Positions 1 through 10,680 of a DNA stretch of 64,000 nucleotides are shown here, piece by piece. The position numbers and the translations under genes were made by a program. This DNA comes from Dermacentor variabilis (Eukaryota; Arthropoda; Arachnida; Ixodida; Ixodidae). Below the pieces are notes generated by a model. The model made no database searches, was not told where the DNA came from, and was given only the letters and a program-made list of their open reading frames with translations. The stretch lies in the NCBI RefSeq assembly GCF_050947875.1, contig NC_134573.1, positions 49,424,115-49,488,114 of the forward strand, in the 5' to 3' direction. How positions within the stretch are numbered: the first letter of the stretch is position 1; each line of letters starts with the position of its first letter.

Positions 1-14
1 GGGGGGGGGGGGGG
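1..14. repeat. Homopolymer G tract
   Basis: Fourteen G residues open the window. Similar G or C runs occur near 8041, 17029, 20510, 41328 and 50962. They may be real or may reflect assembly uncertainty. Confidence 0.9.
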
Positions 15-1139
15 ATCAGGATAAAGCTCACACAAGTACGCGAAGTGAGCTGCTCCTCCATAATATGGCCGTGTCCTCCCTCCCCTATGCCTCCCTTTCC
101 CCGCTTTTCTCTTTTAATGACGAGCCACTCGGCGACCGGTTACAAAGGGAACACCACCATGTCGTCATCACCATGGCACCCCACGCAAGAGGGCACATTG
201 CTAAAAGAAAGCTCGCTTTTGTGCATAGCGTTCGCGGCCAGCGTTTCCCAGTAAACATTACCGTTACACAACCTGCACTTTCCGGCAAGTGTAACAAACT
301 GTCAGGGAACTTTAAATGCTATCGCACTACACTCTTAAAGGCGACGTTTAAGCGTCCTCCAGATTACTTCCAGGCTTTTTTGCGATGAAAATTACTGCAA
401 AATAACTGCGCTGACACAGAGGAAAACATTGCAGTGCCATGTATCAAGCTGCACGAGGCGCACGCTCTGATGAGGGAGGCATGAAGGACGAACAAAATGG
501 GTAGGCGTGTAGCGCCTGCAGTTAAACGAAATGCGCGGGCTCGCACGACACGCATGCGCAGTGTTTCCGCTGCCTGTCCAGAAATATTTCCACGGCCTCC
601 ACTTTAAGCGCAATGGATAAGGTATATCTAGACCGGTAGCAGTGCTTCTATATAGAATACTATATGTCTACAAAAGGACGGTGTGTGGCAACCATGGCGT
701 ACTGTTTGTCGCGGAGAAAGCTTCCGCTTAGAAAAAAGTATAAAGAACAGTATGACGTTGCACCTGCAAGTGGAAGCGATTCCACGATCTCACGATTTCT
801 GGGGCGAATGTGTACATTACTTTCAAGCACACCAACTCAAACGCTACACGAACAGCTATTTTTCTCTCTGAGCATGCAGTTCTCATGAGTTTCTTCTCTG
901 AGCCGCAGCTAGTGCGCTAACGCGTCTTTAAACTTCATTAATTGCTTCTGTAAGGTTCTTAAGAATGTGAGGGATTAAAATGGAGTTCAACTACAATGCC
1001 AAAGAAGTTTAAAAACCTACGTTAACTTTATCGACGTAGAAATATAGAAGGAATAACAAATTTATTTTTCGCTGAATGAAAAGTAGTATAGCAAACATAG
1101 CATTGCAATATAGCAGTCACTGCGCAAATAACTCGCAGT
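15..1139. other. No recognisable gene
   Basis: Short frames on both strands show no family signature. AT-rich sequence between 900 and 1130 leads up to the RTE insertion site. Confidence 0.6.
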
Positions 1140-1150
1140 AACTCTGAACA
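1140..1150 (+). repeat. Target-site duplication, left copy
   Basis: The 11 bases AACTCTGAACA occur here and again at 4013-4023, directly flanking the RTE element. This marks both insertion boundaries. Confidence 0.85.
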
Positions 1151-4012
1151 GGCCGGAACTCAGACAGGCCGCCATTGGAATCTGAACCTGGCAACGTTTA
1201 ACGTTAGAACGCTATCTAGTGAGGCGAGTCAAGCAGTGTTATTGGAGGAATTAGAGGGTAGTAAATGGGATATAATAGGGCTCAGTGAGGCTAGGAGGAC
1301 AAAAGAAGCATATACAGTGCTAAAAAGCGGGCATGTACTGTGTTACCGGGGCTTAGCGGAGAGACGAGAACTAGGAGTCGGATTCCTGATTAATAAGGAA
1401 ATAGCTGGTAACATACAGGAATTCTATAGCATAAACGAGAGGGTGGCAGGTCTTGTTGTGAAACTTAATAAGAGGTACAAATTGAAGGTGGTACAAGTCT
1501 ATGCCCCTACATGCAGTCATGATGACCAGGAAGTCGAAAGCTTTTATGAAGACGTGGAATCGGCGATGGGTAAAGTCAAAACAAAATACACTATACTGAT
1601 GGGCGACTTCAATGCCAGGGTAGGCAAGAAGCAGGCTGGAGAGAAGTCAGTGGGGGAATATGGCATAGGCTCTAGGAATAGCAGAGGAGAATTATTAGTA
1701 GAGTTTGCAGAACAGAATAATATGCGGATAATGAACACCTTTTTCCGCAAGCGGGTTAGTCGAAAGTGGACGTGGAGGAGCCCGAATGGTGAGACTAGAA
1801 ATGAAATCGACTTCATACTCTGCGCGAACCCTGGCATCATACAAGATGTAGACGTACTCGGCAAGGTACGCTGCAGTGACCATAGGATGGTAAGAACTCG
1901 AATTAGCCTAGACTTGAGGAGGGAACGGAAGAAACTGGTACACAAGAAGCCAATCAATGAGTTAGCGGTAAGAGGGAAACTAGAGGAATTCCGGATCAAG
2001 CTACAGAACAGGTATTCGGCTTTAACTCAGGAAGAGGACCTTAGTGTTGAAGCAATGAACGACTATCTCATGGGAACCATTAAGGAGTGCGCAATAGAAG
2101 TCGGTGGTAACTCCGTTAGACAGGAAACCAGTAAGCTATCGCAGGAGACGAAAGATCTGATCAAGAAGCGCCAACGTATGAAAGCCTCTAACCCTACAGC
2201 TAGAATAGAACTGGCAGAAATTTCTAAGTTAATCAACAAGCGTAAGACAGCGGACATCAGGAACTATAATATGGATAGAATTGAACAGGCTCTCAGGAAC
2301 GGAGGAAGCCTAAAAACAGTGAAGAAGAAACTAGGAATAGGCAAGAATCAGATGTGTGCGTTAAGAGACAAAGCCGGCAATATCGTTACTAATATGGATG
2401 AGATAGTTCAAGTGGCTGAGGAGTTCTATAGAGATTTATACAGTACCAGTGGCGCCCACGACGATAGTGGAAGAGAGAATAGCCTAGAGGAATTCGAAAT
2501 CCCACAGGTAACGCCAGAAGAAGTAAAGAAAGCCTTAGGAGCTATGCAAAGGGGTAAGGCAGCTGGGGAGGATCAGGTAACAGCAGATTTGTTGAAGGAT
2601 GGTGGTCAGATTGTTCTAGAGAAACTGGCCACCATGTATACGCAATGCCTCATAACTTCGAGCGTACCGGAACCTTGGAAGAACGCTAACATAATCCTAA
2701 TCCATAAGAAAGGGGACGCCAAAGACTTGAAAAATTATAGACCGATCAGCTTACTGTCCGTTGCCTACAAAGTATTTACTAAGGTAATCGCAAATAGAAT
2801 CAGGAACACCTTAGACTTCTGTCAACCAAAGGACCAGGCAGGATTCCGTAAAGGCTACTCAACAATAGACCATATTCACACTATCAATCAAGTGATAGAG
2901 AAATGTGCAGAATATAACCAACCGTTATATATAGCTTTCATTGATTACGAGAAAGCGTTTGATTCAGTCGAAACCTCAGCAGTCATGGCGGCATTACGGA
3001 ATCAGGGTGTAGATGAGCCATATGTAAAGATACTGGAAGATATCTATAGCGGCTCCACAGCTACCGTAGTCCTCCACAAAGAAAGCAACGAAATCCCTAT
3101 AAAGAAAGGCGTCAGACAGGGAGATACGATATCTCCAATGCTATTCACAGCATGTTTACAGGAGGTATTCAGAGGCCTGGAGTGGGAAGAATTGGGGATA
3201 AAAGTTGATGGAGAATACCTTAGGAACTTGCGATTCGCTGATGATATTGCCTTGCTTAGTAACTCAGGAGACCAATTGCAATGCATGCTCACTGACCTGG
3301 AGAGGCAAAGCAGAAGGGTGGGTCTGAAAATTAATCTGCAGAAAACTAAAGTAATGTTTAACAGGCTCGGAAGAGAACAGCAGTTTACGATAGGTAGCGA
3401 AGCACTGGAAGGGGTAAGGGACTACATCTACTTAGGGCAGGTAGTGACCACGGATCCGGATCATGAGACTGAAATAACCAGAAGAATAAGAATGGGCTGG
3501 GGTGCGTTTGGCAGGCATTCTCAAATCATGAACAGCAGGTTGCCACTATCCCTCAAAAGGAAAGTGTATAACAGCTGTGTGTTACCAGTACTCACATATG
3601 GGGCAGAAACCTGGAGACTTACGAAAAGGGTTCTGCTGAAATTGAGGACGACGCAACGAGCTATGGAAAGAAGGATGATGGGTGTGACGTTAAGGGATAA
3701 GAAAAGAGCAGATTGGTTGAGGCAACAAACGCGGGTAAACGACATCTTAGTTGAAATCAAGAAAAAGAAATGGGCATGGGCCGGCCATGTAATGAGGAGG
3801 GAAGATAACCGATGGTCACTAAGGGTTACGGACTGGATTCCAAGGGAAGGGATGCGTAGCAGGGGGCGGCAGAAAGTTAGGTGGGCGGATGATATTGAGA
3901 CGTTTGCAGGGACAACATGGCCACAATTAGTACATGACCGGGGTAGTTGGAGAAGTATGGGAGAGGCCTTTGCCCTGCAGTGGGCGTAACTAGGCTGATG
4001 ATGATGATGATG
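1151..4012 (+). mobile_element. RTE-type non-LTR retrotransposon, copy 1
   Basis: A complete-looking insertion of about 2.86 kb bounded by an 11-bp target-site duplication. It carries one long endonuclease plus reverse-transcriptase frame and ends a few bases after the stop codon in a short (ATG)n run, the simple-repeat tail typical of the RTE/BovB clade. Two further copies lie in this window at 8774-10671 (minus) and 17223-17957. The uninterrupted frame and exact target duplication suggest a recent insertion. Confidence 0.9.
1236..3989 (+). CDS. RTE-type endonuclease/reverse transcriptase polyprotein
   Basis: At 917 codons counted from a GTG, this is an apurinic-type endonuclease followed by reverse transcriptase, the enzyme pair that nicks target DNA and copies element RNA at the nick. 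The endonuclease shows GDFN at about residues 123-126, an EIDF strand and SDH at 214-216. The reverse transcriptase shows NYRPISLLS, a DYEKAFDSV block, RQGDTISP and the catalytic FADD at about 667-670. The basic C-terminal region ending in GHVMRRED and RWADD blocks is typical of RTE/BovB proteins. The frame stays open upstream of the GTG to the left element boundary at 1151, with endonuclease-like residues (FNVRTL) but no ATG. The true start is therefore either lost by slight 5' truncation or non-AUG. No internal stop or frameshift is present. Confidence 0.9.
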   Translation: MLLEELEGSKWDIIGLSEARRTKEAYTVLKSGHVLCYRGLAERRELGVGFLINKEIAGNIQEFYSINERVAGLVVKLNKRYKLKVVQVYAPTCSHDDQEVESFYEDVESAMGKVKTKYTILMGDFNARVGKKQAGEKSVGEYGIGSRNSRGELLVEFAEQNNMRIMNTFFRKRVSRKWTWRSPNGETRNEIDFILCANPGIIQDVDVLGKVRCSDHRMVRTRISLDLRRERKKLVHKKPINELAVRGKLEEFRIKLQNRYSALTQEEDLSVEAMNDYLMGTIKECAIEVGGNSVRQETSKLSQETKDLIKKRQRMKASNPTARIELAEISKLINKRKTADIRNYNMDRIEQALRNGGSLKTVKKKLGIGKNQMCALRDKAGNIVTNMDEIVQVAEEFYRDLYSTSGAHDDSGRENSLEEFEIPQVTPEEVKKALGAMQRGKAAGEDQVTADLLKDGGQIVLEKLATMYTQCLITSSVPEPWKNANIILIHKKGDAKDLKNYRPISLLSVAYKVFTKVIANRIRNTLDFCQPKDQAGFRKGYSTIDHIHTINQVIEKCAEYNQPLYIAFIDYEKAFDSVETSAVMAALRNQGVDEPYVKILEDIYSGSTATVVLHKESNEIPIKKGVRQGDTISPMLFTACLQEVFRGLEWEELGIKVDGEYLRNLRFADDIALLSNSGDQLQCMLTDLERQSRRVGLKINLQKTKVMFNRLGREQQFTIGSEALEGVRDYIYLGQVVTTDPDHETEITRRIRMGWGAFGRHSQIMNSRLPLSLKRKVYNSCVLPVLTYGAETWRLTKRVLLKLRTTQRAMERRMMGVTLRDKKRADWLRQQTRVNDILVEIKKKKWAWAGHVMRREDNRWSLRVTDWIPREGMRSRGRQKVRWADDIETFAGTTWPQLVHDRGSWRSMGEAFALQWA

Positions 4013-4023
4013 AACTCTGAACA
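4013..4023 (+). repeat. Target-site duplication, right copy
   Basis: Identical to the 11 bases at 1140-1150; it follows the (ATG)n tail of the RTE element. Confidence 0.85.
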
Positions 4024-4047
4024 ACTCACAATTCGCAGAAATACCGT

Positions 4048-5308
4048 AGGCGTTATAACATAAAGATATTCCAAACTATCCTGTCGCATTTCTGCAATCT
4101 GTCCCCCATGATAGGTGAAAAATTTTCCGGCCGCTCGCACTTCGCCTCTCTCACACGACGTCACAAAAGCCGCGAAAATGCCCCATCTGATATGGTGTGT
4201 GCAGACTAATTATGCATGATTAGACCAAATGAAAGAAAATAATTATTTCTCATTCAACACCTTTTCGCCGTAACCCTCCGCCATTGATTAAACCTCTTTG
4301 GGGCTGCGCCCGCTTTGCCTGTCTGTCTCGCAACGTCAGAAAACCGCGAAAACTCACCGGGTAATAGTGACGCGTATGCATTAAAGGCGCATTAATATGG
4401 CAAACAAAAGTGAAATTTCTTTCTGAATAGCCGGGGACTCCCCATTCCGAAAGGAATAGAAGATGGCGGCCCGCCAATTGTTCTGGCACTAGCTACATTC
4501 TAAAGCAAAATTACATCCTTTTACAGCACAACAATTATCGCCATTTGTCTTTTCCGCATTTCCTTTCTTTAACGCGGTATGTCCTTTCTTTAAGCCCGGT
4601 ACTTCCATGTCATGAACGGCATGCCCGTTATCAGTACGACAGAGCAGTCTCGATAGGAAAGTATCGAACGCAGTATTTTCAAGGAAGGAAACGCAAGCAA
4701 GACAGATGACGATAATTGTTGTGTGGCAGATGTACACACCGAAGGGGGTATATTTGCTTAAAACTGTACTCGGAGTGGTGAAGGAGCACGGAATTATTTG
4801 CGTGTAATAAACAGTTTTCCGTGGCGGATAACGTTATCGAGCTGTTTCGGCTTGCATACGACATCACTTTGCCAACTCTTCTTTTCTAAGGATCAGATCT
4901 CGCGGCATTTTTATGGTTCCGTTGCACGCCGCCGCGATTTTCGATGCCACCGCAAACTAAGTAAAGGGAAATGGACCGATCGCACATACCGGCACCACCA
5001 TTTTCCTATGATTATGTACTTTCACTGTGCTGGCTCCGGCCTCTCGAACCCCTGTCCACTTGAGCGTGCTCCTCGTCTGTTTTCAGCTTGTTCTATAAGA
5101 AAATCTGCGCAATGTAGGCAATCCTATTCGCTTTGGAACAAAAAAGTGACCTCCTATAAATGAGGAGCGCGTTTGACTGGGCTTTTCAAACAATGTTTCA
5201 GGTTACCACCGGATGCTGGTTTCAGTGATGACGTGAATTCAGGAGAGTGACGTAAGTGTCAGGAGATTAGAGTAAAACGGATAAGCATAGTTTTATGTTA
5301 TAGGGCCT
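4048..5308 (-). mobile_element. TIR DNA transposon relic, non-autonomous, copy 1
   Basis: About 1.26 kb with related ends in inverted orientation. Near 4048 the plus strand reads TTATAACATAAAGATATTCC, and near 5308 the minus strand reads CCTATAACATAAAACTAT. The interior matches, in reverse complement, the element at 37686-38669, apart from an insertion at about 4497-4762. No transposase frame is present, so it would depend on an enzyme supplied elsewhere. A target duplication is not clear here. The superfamily is not determined. Confidence 0.65.
4497..4762. mobile_element. Small nested MITE-like insertion with long inverted repeats
   Basis: This roughly 265-bp stretch has no counterpart in the related element at 37686-38669. 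Its two halves are imperfect inverted repeats of about 50 bp or more. The clearest part is CACAACAATTATCG near 4528, whose reverse complement lies near 4711-4724. It is best read as a small inverted-repeat element inserted into the larger one. Exact ends are uncertain by about 10 bp. Confidence 0.55.
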
Positions 5309-5329
5309 CATGTATGCATGAGGCCCTAT
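5300..5329. repeat. Perfect hairpin with 13-bp arms and 4-base loop
   Basis: The arm ATAGGGCCTCATG (5300-5312) is the exact reverse complement of 5317-5329, with loop TATG. It overlaps the outer end of the TIR transposon, so it may derive from the terminus plus flanking DNA. No function is assigned. Confidence 0.8.
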
Positions 5330-7260
5330 TTGCACCATATTTAAAAAAAAAACTTTTTCGCTGGAGACGCGAACCATCGATTGCAATGGAAAAAGAGTGC
5401 GCCGTTCTACGAAGTAAGGATAGCAAACATATCGGCCTTATAAACTTTTAAACATTCTCTTACTAACGAAATTAACAAGCATGGTATCACTCTGTCACTC
5501 GGTCACAAGCAACTATGACAATCTCCCTCGATGACCGTGTACACTCGCTGTTAAAGCATTAGAGAGAAGAATTCCCGCCGCAGCAGCGAAAGAATTGACC
5601 TTCCAACTACTTTTCGCTTCAACACGAACTAAGCGTCGAGAACACAGCACTCACCAAGCTATCACGCGCGGTGTAGTCTGTCCCTATCGGACATCGCTTT
5701 CAAGATGGGGCCTGCGAGGCGAAGTGCCGCCGCGCCATACACCGCCGCAGCCGGAGCTGAACGCCCCACATAGTTGCTATCACCGGAGGGTCCATATGAT
5801 GGATATCACGATAAAAGCATCTTAATCTACCGGTTTGGCTCCCTGGGGCGCGATCGGAGATCTTTGTTCGATACGTGTTCGGTTCAGTTGCTGCAACGTC
5901 ACAAAGTGGGCAGTACGGAAAGTTTGTGAGAAGGGAGGGACAGCAAGTGGTGAACACCCCGAATGTTTACTTCCCTCCTTTGTCGTCTGCTTGCAGACAA
6001 TATACTACAAAAAGAAATGTCTTTCGTATCCCAATGAATGAAATCCTTATATAAAAATGTATTTCGTCTTCTCAAGCTTAAACATGTTCTCCAATAGTAA
6101 TAGGCTTGTCTACTACAATTTACAAATCTTTGTTTACCTGGGTGGCCCCCAGGTCGTGTTGTGCACAGCGAGGAAAAAAAATAGAAACGACACGAACAGT
6201 GGCGCACCTTTCCAGAGGCAACAACATCGCACTGGCTTGCGCACACCCCATGACGGGGTGGAGTTAGCTGCGCAACGAACGCACTGTTTGTTTCGAGAAA
6301 CACAAAAGACGTCGGCAGTCGCTTTCTGTCATCTCTTCAAACGCGTTTCGCAACTCAAGCAATGCCCGCGCTACAACCCGTACTTGCCATCGCAAGCGCC
6401 ATTTTGTCGAATTAGACTATGGATTGGATCCGAACGCGCTTGTCCGCGACCGCAGATGCCGTTTAGATACAATCCAATCCTCCAGACGCCCATGCGAAGC
6501 CGGTCTCCTAACGACCCTATGATCACTCCAACTTTATAACTCCCATCACGTTCTGCTTCCATCAGACCACGTGCTCGGTTGCAACATGATTGACAAGAGC
6601 GCGTCGTCATTTTGACGTCACCAAAAAAGTGACTGCACCCCGCGGCTGACGACGTCGGCGCAGCCTAGGCCAATCGCGCGCTCCAATAACCAAAAGAAAG
6701 CGACGAACAACGATCTCCGTTGGAACCCCTGTAGTTTGCTCAGAACTCATGCTTGGAAGAGTGAAAATGAAGCTTTAGCTCGGGTCCAACTACGCCGCCG
6801 CCTCTGCGAATACATGTATAACGCGAGAACGTTTTTTCTGAGATAACCCAAGGACAAATTTTAATAAAATTTGTTGCATTTTAGAGAGGAAGTTATATCC
6901 TATTTACTGTTGTAAGCAAAGTTTCGATTTCAGGCATCATTTTGTCACAAAAACTTTCAAAAACTTGAAAGTTTAAAAAAAAGAATAGAAGCACGCAGTT
7001 TACGAATTCGTAACTCGGCATCAAAAACAGATATCGCGGTTTTGTAAACGCCATCCATTAGAACACTGAAATTAGACAAATTCGATATGTCATTTATATG
7101 TTACGTAAGTTTGTTGTGTAAAAGGGTTCTGCAAAAGCTGTATTTTATATTACTAATATTTTTTTGAAATTAATGTGTAACATATGAATTTTGTCCGCTA
7201 TTGATGTATTATTAGATGCAGTTCACAAAATTGTGACATCGTTTTTCGTTGCGGAGTTAA
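5330..7260. other. No recognisable gene
   Basis: Several short frames exist without family signatures. A GC-rich part around 6600-6690 has promoter-like motifs, listed separately. AT-rich sequence follows to 7260. Confidence 0.55.
6613..6687. promoter_or_regulatory. Possible promoter-like motif cluster (CRE, two CCAAT)
   Basis: A palindromic TGACGTCA lies at 6613-6620. CCAAT lies at 6670-6674 and 6683-6687, in a CpG-rich stretch. No adjacent reading frame or exon could be assigned, so a promoter is only a possibility. Confidence 0.2.
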
Positions 7261-7272
7261 CGATGATGTAAA

Positions 7273-7515
7273 TAATAATAATAATATTTGGGGTTTTACG
7301 TGCCAAAACCACTTTCTGATTATGAGGCACGCCGTAGTGGAGGACTCCGGAAATTTTGACCACCTTGGGTTCTTTAACGTGCACCTAAATCTAAGCACAC
7401 GGGTGTTTTCGCATTTCGCCCCCATCGAAATGCGGCCGCCGTGGCCGGGATTCGATCCCGCGACCTCGTGCTCAGCAGCCCAACACCATCGCCACTGAGC
7501 AACCACGGTGGGTAC
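7273..7515 (-). mobile_element. tRNA-derived SINE (tick Ruka-like), near complete
   Basis: Read on the minus strand it begins with a tRNA-like head. This has a box-A-like GGTTGCTCAGTGGC and a box-B-like GGGATCGAATCCC (plus-strand 7447-7459). The body is conserved across this window and the tail is an ATT-repeat. A 12-bp target duplication, CGATGATGTAAA, flanks it at 7261-7272 and 7516-7527. RNA polymerase III transcription and dependence on a LINE for mobility are known for the class and inferred here. Confidence 0.85.
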
Positions 7516-7527
7516 CGATGATGTAAA

Positions 7528-8525
7528 CTAGACAGCTTCGTTTTCTAAACGTTTCCTATTTTTGCCAATTTTTAGTAAAAAATTGACGACATAGATCAAA
7601 CATTCAAAACAAACAGTCACTAAATGTTAGGTCTTTCTTTTAAATTGAACAAACATTGCCATATTTGGTGCCGTGGTCACCCAGAAAACATGATTTCTCC
7701 TTTTACATACATTTAGAGAGGAGCCCCCGAGCTAAAGCTTTCTGTTAACACCGCTGGACGTTTTCTTTTGTCTCAGTTGTCACGTAGCGCTCTACTTTGA
7801 ACGGCACCGCGGAGCACACGACGTGCATATTCATGATAACGAACAGTCCGCTATCAAACGTTCCTTTGCCAATGTAGGCGATGCAATAGCTCAAGCCACT
7901 GGTGAGGAGGAGTACACGCCACACCTTAAACGAACACGCAAAGAAAGGCCAGAACTGCGAACAAACCACGGCCGTCAAGTGAGCAAAGCCTTAGGGACCA
8001 TACCGCGCCACACAAAAGCTGCATATAGCGTTGTACAGGTCCCCCCCCCTCTACCTTTCTTTTTTCATTAGCACTGACCTGCAGGGGCACTAAGAACCAA
8101 CACATTGAATAAGATGTACTGGTGGGCTAGATGGTTAAGACATGATGGAATATAGCAGCGCATGTCGGAAGAACGACGTAACACAGAATAAACAAAAACG
8201 CTAGTTTTTGCTCATTCTCTGTTACGTTTTTGTTTTGAAGGACTCAGCGGAACCGAACTTCGATGAGCTGCAGTTTTTAAGACGAGCGAGAGCCCTATTC
8301 GTTGGGCCACGCCGACGGTAGGGTTAGCCCTAACGCCTAACGCTGGCGCGTGGGAGATCGGAGACCGGCAAGCAGCCACCGTGTCGACGGTGAGCTGTGG
8401 GGGTGACCCAGCCCGGAACGCTACGATCGCGGGTAACCCAGGCACACCACTCCCGACCAAGCCCTCATCACTCAAACCACGCGAGCCGAATGACTCAACA
8501 CACTCGAAACCTTAGGCAGCGATAA
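7528..8525. other. No recognisable gene
   Basis: Short frames at 7823-8071 and 8212-8475 show no family match. A C-run occurs at 8041-8048. Part of 8212-8525 may be the eroded endonuclease region of the I-like element that follows, but no motif could be read. Confidence 0.5.
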
Positions 8526-8764
8526 CTAAATATTTAACATAACACTACAGACTGGACGCCTACGCAGGCACATTGGCAAAGCTAAACTCAGTGGCGAAAA
8601 ATCAGGGGAGCCCAAGAGCAGGACGCCGACAAAATCATGAACCAGGAAGACTCGTGCGACAATCTCCGTCGACATAAATAACACCACACAAAGAAAATCG
8701 CCAGAACAGAAGAGACCCCAGAGGTAGATCTCCCCATACTGCACCTGTGAGATGCAAAACGGGT
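8526..8764 (+). pseudogene. I-like retrotransposon, left fragment of a split copy
   Basis: Translated with frameshifts, the last part before the RTE insertion reads like the linker between endonuclease and reverse transcriptase in the related element at 57.6-61.5 kb. A block resembling VDLPILHL followed by DAKRVLTH matches SRLAHLLEAKQSMLAR there. The matching continues at 10681 after the inserted RTE, so this fragment and 10681-13350 were once contiguous. Stops and shifts make it non-coding. The 5' extent is not certain. Confidence 0.6.
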
Positions 8765-8773
8765 CCTCACCCA
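8765..8773 (+). repeat. Target-site duplication of RTE copy 2, left copy
   Basis: CCTCACCCA is found here and at 10672-10680, flanking the antisense RTE copy within the I-like element. Confidence 0.75.
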
Positions 8774-10671
8774 TCATCATTATCATCATCAGCCTGGTTA
8801 CGCCCACTGCAGGGCAAAGGCCTCTCCCATACTTCTCCAACTACCCCGGTCGTGTACTAATTGTGGCCATGTTGTCCGTGCAAACGTCTTAATGTCATCC
8901 GCCCACCTAACTTTCTGCCGCCCCCTGCTACGCATCCCTTCCCTTGGAATCCAGTCCGTAACCCTTAGTGACCATCGGTTATCTTCCCTCCTCATTACAT
9001 GTCCGGCCCATGCCCATTTCTCTTTCTTGATTTCATTTAAGATGTCGTTTATCCGCGTTTGTTGCCTCACCCAATCTGATCTTTTCTTATCCCTTAACGT
9101 TACACCTATCATTCTTCTTTCCATAGCTCGTTGCGCCGTCCTCAATTTGAGTAGAACCCTTTTCGTAAGCCTCCAGGTTTGTGCCCCGTAGGTGAGTACT
9201 GGTAAGACACAGCTATTATATACTTTTCTCTTGAGGGATAATGTCAACCTGCTGTTCATGATCTGAGAATGCCTGCCAAACGCACCCCAGCCCATTCTTA
9301 TTCTTCTGATTATTTCCGTCTCATGATCCGGATCCGCCGTCACTACCTGCCCTAAGTAGATGCATTCCCTTACGACTACCAGTGCTTCGCTGTCTATTGT
9401 AAATTGCTGTTCTCTTCCGAGACTGTTAAGCATTACTTTAGTTTTCTGCAGATTAATCTTTAGACCCACTCTTCTGCTTTGCCTCTCCAGGTCAGTGAGC
9501 ATGCATTGCAATTGGTCCCCTGAGTTACTAAGCAAGGCAATATCATCAGCGAATCGCAAGTTACTAAGGTATTCTCCATTAACTTTTATCCCCAATTCTT
9601 CCCAATCCAGGTCTCTGAATACCTCCTGTAAACACGCTGTGGATAGCATTGGAGATATCGTATCTCCCTGCCTGACGCCTTTCTTTATTGGGATTTTGTT
9701 GCTTGCTTTATGGAGGACTACGGTGGCTGTGGAGCCGCTGTAGATATCTTTCAGTATTTTTACATACGGCTCGTCTACACCCTGATTCAGTAATGCTTGC
9801 ATGACTGCTGAGGTTTCGACTGAATCAAACGCTTTCTCGTAATCAATGAAAGCTATATATAAGGGTTGGTGATATTCCGCACATTTCTCTATCACCTGAT
9901 TGATAGTGTGAATATGATCTATTGTTGAGTAGCCTTTACGGAATCCTGCCTGGTCCTTTGCTTGACAGAAGTCTAAGGTGTTCCTGATTCTATTTGCGAT
10001 TGCCTTAGTAAATAGCTTGTAGGCAACGGATAGTAAGCTCATCGGTCTATAATTTTTCAAGTCTTTGGCGTCCCCTTTCTTGTGGAATAGGATTATGTTA
10101 GCGTTCTTCCAAGATTCCGGTACGCTCGAGGTCATGAGGCATTGCGTATACAGGGTAGCCAGTTTCTCTAGAACAATCTGTCCACCATCCTTCAACAAAT
10201 CTGTTGTAACCTGATCCTCCCCAGCTGCGTTCCCCCTTTGCATATCTCCCAAGGCTTTCTTTACTTCTTCCGGCGTTACCTTTGGGATTTCAAATTCCTC
10301 TGGACTAATTTCTCTTCCATTATCGTCGGGGGTGCCACTGGTACTGTATAAATCTCTATAGAAATCCTTAGCCACTTGAACTATCTCATCCATATTAGTA
10401 ATATTATTGCCCGCTTTGTCTCTTAACGCATACATCTGATTCTTGCCAATTCCTAGTTTCTTCTTCACTGTTTTTAGGCTTCCTCCTTTCCTGAGAGCAT
10501 GTTCAATCCTATCCATATTCTATTTCCTTATGTCAGCTGTCTTACGCTTGTTGATTAACTTCGAAAGTTCTGCCAGTTCTATTCTAGCTGTAGGGTTAGA
10601 TGCTTTCATACATTGGCGTTTCTTGATCAGATCTTTCGTCTCCTGCGATAGTTTGCTGGTATACCAGCAAA
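8774..10671 (-). mobile_element. RTE-type retrotransposon, copy 2, 5'-truncated
   Basis: An antisense copy of the same family as 1151-4012. It lacks the endonuclease and begins in the linker before the reverse transcriptase. Its 3' end, at the low-coordinate side, is an ATC/ATT-rich tail (the complement of the ATG-type tail). A 9-bp target duplication lies on both sides. Truncation from the 5' end is the usual outcome of incomplete target-primed reverse transcription. Confidence 0.85.
8798..10663 (-). pseudogene. RTE reverse transcriptase, truncated, one stop
   Basis: The longest open part is 572 codons (10516 down to 8798). It includes the NYRPMSLLS, DYEKAFDSV, RQGDTISP and FADD reverse-transcriptase blocks and the basic RTE C-terminus. 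The same frame continues upstream to about 10663, interrupted by a single TAG near 10520 where copy 1 has a tyrosine codon. By eye, about nine residues in ten match copy 1. With no endonuclease and one stop it cannot be autonomous. Confidence 0.85.
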
Positions 10672-10672
10672 C
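10651..10672. repeat. 22-bp perfect palindrome at the RTE 5' junction
   Basis: The sequence centred on GCTGGTATACCAGC is self-complementary over 22 bases. One half (ACCAGCAAAC, in element orientation) is genuine RTE sequence matching ACCAGTAAGC in copy 1. The other half is an inverted copy of it placed between the element and the target duplication. Confidence 0.9.
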
Positions 10673-10680
10673 CTCACCCA
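10672..10680 (+). repeat. Target-site duplication of RTE copy 2, right copy
   Basis: CCTCACCCA, identical to 8765-8773. Confidence 0.75.

Noticed and set aside
7198..7506. 102-codon minus-strand frame with MVAQWRWCWAAEHEVAGS
   Set aside because: It is a translation of the SINE; the same residues recur in the copy at 36.7-37.1 kb.
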